Below are positions 59,524-64,000 of a stretch of DNA of 64,000 nt, in pieces; the stretch's first letter is position 1, and every line of letters starts with the position of its first letter. The position numbers and the translations under genes are program-made. The notes beneath the pieces were generated by a model. The model was not told where the DNA came from. It made no database searches and saw only the letters and a list, made by a program, of their open reading frames with translations. The DNA comes from QYQD01 sp040754095 (GTDB lineage Bacteria; Desulfobacterota; QYQD01), in contig JBFMFO010000002.1 in the NCBI GenBank assembly GCA_040754095.1, positions 1 to 64,000 of the forward strand. Direction: 5' to 3'.

Positions 59524-60927
59524 ATGGTCAATATACGCACGCGTTTTTCGCCCAGTCCTACGGGCTATCTGCATATTGGCGGGGCGCGCACCGCCCTGTT
59601 TAACTGGCTTTTTGCCCGGAGGCACGGCGGGACGTTTATTCTGCGGATTGAAGACACAGATGTAGCCCGCTCTACAGAAGAGGCGACACGGGCTATTCTG
59701 GACGGACTTGAGTGGCTGGGTATTGATTGGGACGAAGGCCCGTATTACCAATCCCAGCGTCTGGATATCTATCAGTCTTACATTGACCGCCTTGTGTCGG
59801 AAGGGAAGGCATATTATTGTTCGTGTTCGCCGGAAGAATTGGATGCCAGAAGGAAGGCCGCCATGGCCGAGGGGAGAAAGCCAAAGTACGACGGCGTCTG
59901 CCGCAACCGTGGGCTTAAAAAAGGCCCGGATACCGTCGTCCGTTTTCGCGCCCCGGAGCATGGAACAACCGTAGTGCGTGATCTGGTAAAAGGGGCAACG
60001 GTCTTTGAGAATGCGGAACTGGACGACCTGATTATACAGCGCAGCGACGGCATGCCCACTTATAACTTCGCCGTGGTGATAGACGACATCAGCATGAAGA
60101 TTACCCATATTATCCGGGGCGACGACCATCTGAATAATACCCCGCGGCAGATATTGCTCTATGAGGCCATGGGCTGTCCGGTGCCGGAGTTCGCTCATGT
60201 GCCCATGATTCTGGGCGCAGATAAAAGCAGGCTCAGTAAACGCCACGGAGCTACCTCCGTACTGGCTTATAAAGAGATGGGCTACTTACCCCAGGCCATG
60301 CTTAACTATCTGGCCCGGCTGGGCTGGTCTCATGGAGACCAGGAGATATTCTCGCGGGAAGAATTGATTGAAAAGTTCTCTTTAGAGAATGTGGGTAAGT
60401 CTGCGGGCATCTTTAACCCGGATAAACTCCTCTGGCTGAACGCCCATTATATTAAGGAAGAAGACCCGAATAAACTGGCCCGACTTGTTCTCCCATTTCT
60501 GGAACAGCACGGCATTAAGGTGGAAGATGTGTCTTATTTGGCCAGGGCCATTCCTACCTTGCAGCCACGCAGCAAGACGCTGGTAGAGATGGCCGGGGGC
60601 ATGCCCTTTTATTTTAAAGATGAATTGGACTATGAAGAAAAATCCGCCCAAAAGTTTCTTACCCCGGACATTAAGGGACTCATAACTCAGATTTTGGAAG
60701 AATTAAAAGGGCTTTCTTCCTTTCGGCAGGAGGATATGGAGGCGACATTTGAACGTTTCTGCGCCGAAAAAGATATTAAATTTAAAAAAATAGCCCAGCC
60801 TCTCCGGCTCATGCTTACCGGCAAAACAATAAGCCCGGGCCTGTTTGAGTTGATGGAAGTCCTCGGCCCGGAAAGGGTAGTAAGGCGCTTAGAGAGAGGC
60901 ATTAAATACCTCGCCTCTATGGTATAA
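59524..60927 (+). CDS. gltX: Glutamyl-tRNA synthetase
   Basis: The 467-residue class I synthetase has FSPSPTGYLHIGGARTAL (HIGH-type), CSCSPEELDARR and the KMSKS-like SRLSKRHGAT, with a C-terminal anticodon-binding domain. The ATG at 59524 is used because the preceding frame lies in repeat DNA; GAGGGAG lies upstream. It could be non-discriminating (charging tRNA-Gln as well), which is common where glnS is absent, but that cannot be judged here. Confidence 0.95.
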   Translation: MVNIRTRFSPSPTGYLHIGGARTALFNWLFARRHGGTFILRIEDTDVARSTEEATRAILDGLEWLGIDWDEGPYYQSQRLDIYQSYIDRLVSEGKAYYCSCSPEELDARRKAAMAEGRKPKYDGVCRNRGLKKGPDTVVRFRAPEHGTTVVRDLVKGATVFENAELDDLIIQRSDGMPTYNFAVVIDDISMKITHIIRGDDHLNNTPRQILLYEAMGCPVPEFAHVPMILGADKSRLSKRHGATSVLAYKEMGYLPQAMLNYLARLGWSHGDQEIFSREELIEKFSLENVGKSAGIFNPDKLLWLNAHYIKEEDPNKLARLVLPFLEQHGIKVEDVSYLARAIPTLQPRSKTLVEMAGGMPFYFKDELDYEEKSAQKFLTPDIKGLITQILEELKGLSSFRQEDMEATFERFCAEKDIKFKKIAQPLRLMLTGKTISPGLFELMEVLGPERVVRRLERGIKYLASMV

Positions 60928-60976
60928 GAGCGCCTGCCGCATTTTCTTGAAATCCGTATTAGGCCACCATTTAATC

Positions 60977-61004
60977 TTGACATGACCGGTTTTTTGTATA
61001 TATT
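60977..61004 (+). promoter_or_regulatory. Sigma70-type promoter for yceD-rpmF-plsX-fabH
   Basis: TTGACA (60977-60982) is followed after 16 bases by TATATT (60999-61004), near consensus. It lies 124 bases before the yceD start in an otherwise empty spacer after gltX, giving a long leader. Confidence 0.55.
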
Positions 61005-61127
61005 TGACAAGCTATGCATTTTTTATGTGTAGTCTTTAACTCCCAGAGATTACAGGATAAAAATTAATAAATTATCTCTGATTCTTCCGGGACTCCGCGG
61101 CAATTTTAAGTTTTTAAGGGTCCAGCC

Positions 61128-61646
61128 TTGAAGATAAAGGTACATGACATCCCCCAGGAAGGGTTAAGCTGCCATGCCGAATACGGGGGAGAGATTCTAC
61201 AGGATATAACTCAGGTACAGGAGCCGATCGCGGTTAATATAAAGATTGAACGGGCGGGGCGCAATGTTCGGGTCAGGGGTGATATTAAGGCCAGGCTATT
61301 ACTTAACTGCAGTCGTTGCCTGGAAGATTTTGCATGGGCACTGGCGGATGAATTCGATTTCCTGTTGATGTTGCCACCCGGCGAAAAGGGTTACCCGGAG
61401 ATCGAACTTTCACCTGAGGATATGGATGTTTCTTTTTTTGACGGGGAGACTGTGGATGTGGCGCAGATTGCAGCCGAGCAGATATTCTTGCAGATGCCCG
61501 TTAAACCTCTCTGTCATGAGGAGTGTAAGGGGCTGTGCCCGCATTGCGGCGTCAATCTGAATCTTACCTCATGTGATTGCCGGGCAGGGGCGACTTCCTC
61601 GCCATTTGAGACGTTGAGAGATATAAAGCTCAAAGATCGATCATAA
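61128..61646 (+). CDS. yceD: YceD/DUF177-family protein
   Basis: The 172-residue product has the DUF177 cysteine pattern: LLLNCSRCLEDFAW in the middle and CHEECKGLCPHCGVNLNLTSCDC at the end. The family is nearly always encoded just before rpmF, as here, and is linked to 23S rRNA or 50S biogenesis. The start is a TTG with an AAGGG site eight bases before it. Confidence 0.9.
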   Translation: MKIKVHDIPQEGLSCHAEYGGEILQDITQVQEPIAVNIKIERAGRNVRVRGDIKARLLLNCSRCLEDFAWALADEFDFLLMLPPGEKGYPEIELSPEDMDVSFFDGETVDVAQIAAEQIFLQMPVKPLCHEECKGLCPHCGVNLNLTSCDCRAGATSSPFETLRDIKLKDRS

Positions 61647-61664
61647 AAATAAGGAGAAGTTAAT

Positions 61665-61844
61665 ATGGGATTACCAAAAAGAAGACATTCAAAGTCAAGG
61701 AGGGGAAAACGGCGGGCCCAGCAGGGTTTGGCATTGCCCGGTCTTTCTCTTTGCCCGCAGTGCCAGGAACCCAAGTTGCCGCACCGTGTTTGTCCTCACT
61801 GCGGCACCTATAAAGGCCGAACCTTGATTGAGGTAACCGAATAA
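61665..61844 (+). CDS. rpmF: 50S ribosomal protein L32
   Basis: The 59-residue protein begins MGLPKRRHSKSRRGKRRAQQ and has CPQCQEPKLPHRVCPHC, the zinc-ribbon form of L32 with four cysteines. AAGGAG precedes the ATG. It lies 18 bases after yceD and before plsX, a widely conserved order. Confidence 0.96.
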   Translation: MGLPKRRHSKSRRGKRRAQQGLALPGLSLCPQCQEPKLPHRVCPHCGTYKGRTLIEVTE

Positions 61845-61854
61845 TAACCGGCTT

Positions 61855-61883
61855 CCATCCGGAAACTCTAAAATTCCGGATGG
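61855..61883. other. Stem-loop after rpmF
   Basis: CCATCCGGAA and TTCCGGATGG form a 10-bp stem with a 9-base loop, 10 bases after the rpmF stop. No U-tract follows, so it may be an mRNA-processing or partial-termination hairpin that sets the ratio of rpmF to plsX expression. Confidence 0.55.
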
Positions 61884-62022
61884 AGCAATCAGCAATTAGC
61901 GTTCAGCTTAATGTGTCGTTTGTCTTAGATTTTTGCTGATCCGCCTGAGGCGGAATCGCTGAAAGCGTGAACCCGGAAACAGTGGTTTTCGGATGAATAC
62001 TAACCATGTAGCCAACTATGAT

Positions 62023-63060
62023 ATGATAAGAGTAGCTGTTGATGCCATGGGAGGCGACCATGCCCCCGCTGTGGTCATAGAGGGGGCCGCTCAGGCTGTA
62101 AAGGAGAGGCCTCTTTCCATCATTCTGGTTGGCCGGGAAGATCTATTAACTCAAGAAATTGAGCGTCTCGGGGCCGGATCGGGTCATTTTATCATACAAA
62201 ATGCCACAGAAGTTGTGGGCATGGATGAATCTCCTTCCGAGGCCTTAAAAAAAAAGAAGGATTCTTCTATCCGGGTGACGTTTGAGATGGTGGGCCAGGG
62301 CCGGGCCGAAGCAGCCGTCAGCGCCGGAAATTCCGGCGCCACGCTGGCTACGGCCAGTTTTGTGCTGGGAAGGCTGGAAGGGGTGGAACGGCCGGCCATT
62401 GCCGGTGTCCTTCCCACTCTAAAGGGACCGACGGTGATGATTGATGCCGGGGCCAATGTGGACTGTAAGCCCCATCATCTTCTCCAATTTGGTATAATGG
62501 GCGTGGTGTTTTCTCAAGGCATTTTGGGGGCATCTAATCCGCGTGTAGGTCTGATGAGTATAGGCGAAGAGGGCGCCAAAGGAAATCAGGTAGTAAAAAA
62601 GGCGTATGAGCTTTTTTCCGCGAGTTCACTCAACTTTATAGGCAACGTGGAAGGAAGGGACGTCTTTAGAGGCGACGTAGATGTTATTGTCTGTGATGGT
62701 TTTGTCGGCAATGTCTCGTTGAAGTTAAGCGAAGGTCTGGCCGAGGCCATCAGTCTTATGCTCAGGGCCGAGATAGAAAAGAGCCTTTTGGCCAGGGCAG
62801 GTTATTTGTTATGTAGTAGCGCCTTCCGCAGGTTTAAGAAAAAGGTAGATTATGCAGAGTACGGAGGAGCCCCTCTTCTGGGTATAAATGGCATCGGAAT
62901 TATTGCCCATGGCCGATCTTGTCCCAGGGCCATCAAGAATGCCATTTTGATGGCTGCTGAGTTTGTATCACAGAAGCTGAACGAACACCTCCTTTCCAAT
63001 TTAAGAAACAGCGGTGACTTGCAGGCCCTGGGCAGGCGGCGGGTCGTATCTGATAAGTAA
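62023..63060 (+). CDS. plsX: Phosphate acyltransferase PlsX
   Basis: The 345-residue product has the PlsX start IRVAVDAMGGDHAP, then SAGNSGATLATA, MIDAGANVDCKP, LMSIGEEGAKGN and FVGNVSLKLSEG. It makes acyl-phosphate from acyl-ACP for phospholipid synthesis. An ATG at 61993 gives 10 more residues and cannot be excluded; neither start has a strong ribosome-binding site. It precedes fabH in the usual order. Confidence 0.94.
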   Translation: MIRVAVDAMGGDHAPAVVIEGAAQAVKERPLSIILVGREDLLTQEIERLGAGSGHFIIQNATEVVGMDESPSEALKKKKDSSIRVTFEMVGQGRAEAAVSAGNSGATLATASFVLGRLEGVERPAIAGVLPTLKGPTVMIDAGANVDCKPHHLLQFGIMGVVFSQGILGASNPRVGLMSIGEEGAKGNQVVKKAYELFSASSLNFIGNVEGRDVFRGDVDVIVCDGFVGNVSLKLSEGLAEAISLMLRAEIEKSLLARAGYLLCSSAFRRFKKKVDYAEYGGAPLLGINGIGIIAHGRSCPRAIKNAILMAAEFVSQKLNEHLLSNLRNSGDLQALGRRRVVSDK

Positions 63061-63094
63061 TACAGGAATAGGAAAATCTGAGGAGAATTTTATT

Positions 63095-64000
63095 TTGGTG
63101 CGCACGGTTATTGTCGGCACAGGTTGTCACTTACCGGCGAGGGTATTGACCAACCAGGATCTGGAAAAGATGGTCGATACCTCTGATGAATGGATTACTA
63201 CGCGTTCGGGAATAAAAGAGCGCCGCATCTCCTCTAAGGATGAACCCTGTTCCTTCCTGGCCACGCAGGCGGCAAAGAAGGCCCTGGATATGGCCGGGAT
63301 TAAGGCCACAGAACTGGATATGATTATCGTCTGTACCCTGACACCGGATATGCTCATGCCCACGTCCGCCTGTCTGGTACAGAAAAATCTTGGGGCAGAA
63401 AGGGCAGCGGCCTTTGACCTGTCTGCGGCGTGTTCCGGTTTTCTCTATGGCTTGGCTACAGCCGACAATTTTATCCGGAATAATGTCAATTTAAAAATAC
63501 TGGTTATAGGGGCTGAAGTTCTCTCCTGTCGCGTCAATTGGAAGGATAGAAATACGAGCGTCCTTTTTGGGGATGGGGCCGGAGCAGTAGTGGTAACCGG
63601 TCGTAACGGAAAGCGGGGTATCCTCTCCAACCATCTGCACGCCGACGGCGCTCTCTGGAAACTTTTACATATCCCGGGAGGCGGTTGCGTGTCGCCACCC
63701 TCCCGCCAGATGCTGGACGACAATCTGCAGTACATTCACATGCAGGGCCGTGATGTATTTAAACTGGCCGTAAGGGCCATGGAAGAATCCGCCCGGGAGG
63801 CCCTGGAGTCCAATAACTTATCGCCGCAGGATATAGACCTTTACATTCCTCATCAGGCCAATATACGAATTATTAACAGTATCGCTGAACGCCTGCAACT
63901 GCCCCGGGGAAAGGTCTATGTTAATATTCATAAATATGGCAATACATCGGCCGCCACTATTCCCATTGCCCTGGATGAGGCTAACCGTGAAGGGCGCATC
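63095..64000 (+). CDS. fabH: 3-oxoacyl-ACP synthase III, cut by window end
   Basis: About 302 residues are visible. FabH starts fatty-acid synthesis by condensing acetyl-CoA with malonyl-ACP. The catalytic Cys lies in LSAACSGFLYG, the His in YIPHQANIRI and the Asn in HKYGNTSAATIP. TTG 63095 with AGGAG nine bases upstream is the preferred start; GTG 63098 is the alternative. The last residues run off the window. Confidence 0.95.
   Translation, partial: MVRTVIVGTGCHLPARVLTNQDLEKMVDTSDEWITTRSGIKERRISSKDEPCSFLATQAAKKALDMAGIKATELDMIIVCTLTPDMLMPTSACLVQKNLGAERAAAFDLSAACSGFLYGLATADNFIRNNVNLKILVIGAEVLSCRVNWKDRNTSVLFGDGAGAVVVTGRNGKRGILSNHLHADGALWKLLHIPGGGCVSPPSRQMLDDNLQYIHMQGRDVFKLAVRAMEESAREALESNNLSPQDIDLYIPHQANIRIINSIAERLQLPRGKVYVNIHKYGNTSAATIPIALDEANREGRI

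Overview
The window looks like a chromosomal segment of an anaerobic Gram-negative bacterium, most likely a Desulfobacterota (former Deltaproteobacteria) lineage. The sequence reasons are a two-cysteine DsrC sulfur carrier, a tetraheme c-type cytochrome, a RACE-type corrinoid-activation ATPase, a compact cobalamin-independent-type methionine synthase core, an anaerobic benzimidazole synthase gene (bzaF) and three cobalamin riboswitches, together with outer-membrane proteins (BtuB, a porin). The genus cannot be fixed from the sequence alone.

Layout. 1-120: tail of an IS200/IS605-type element. 137-7036 (minus): the thrS-infC-rpmI-rplT-pheS-pheT-ihfA translation cluster in the enterobacterial order, with a probable non-AUG infC start and a ThrS with a shortened N-terminus. 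7163-7779: tRNA-Val, tRNA-Lys and tRNA-Arg with terminators. 7950-12680: dsrC, then a B12-binding radical SAM protein carrying an internal trigger-factor-like FKBP domain, and a YcaO-TPR protein upstream of it; this pair is the best candidate for an undescribed peptide or protein modification system. 13663-17990 (minus): a compact defence island with a PstI/BsuBI-type restriction-modification pair, a nucleotidyltransferase pair and YefM/YoeB. 18168-24346: housekeeping genes (dac, prmA, comF, icd) and a nitrilase-RfaE2 fusion.

24662-41033 is dominated by cobamide biology: bzaF (HBI synthase) under a cobalamin riboswitch; the btuFCD transporter with a PflA-like radical SAM protein and a DUF71 ATP-pyrophosphatase; btuB under a second cobalamin riboswitch; another btuF; cbiB and cobD under a third; and a DUF4445 ATPase. 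Two toxin-antitoxin loci (one broken RelE-type, one HicAB) interrupt this stretch. 41108-44338 is a porin / phosphate-binding-like protein / chemoreceptor set. 44915-51112 is a complete biotin operon, bioB-F-D-A-(BioH-like)-C. 51166-60927 holds a core-MetE-like gene, carD, rluD, coaE, an HNH protein, pmbA/tldD, a MEMO-family gene and gltX. 61128-64000 is the yceD-rpmF-plsX-fabH fatty-acid and ribosome cluster, cut by the window end.

Intergenic space is rich in dispersed palindromic repeats of at least four families. One of them, a 170-bp element present twice (24446-24615 and 56650-56820), shows base-pair covariation between copies and is probably a structured RNA. No CRISPR array or rRNA gene was seen.
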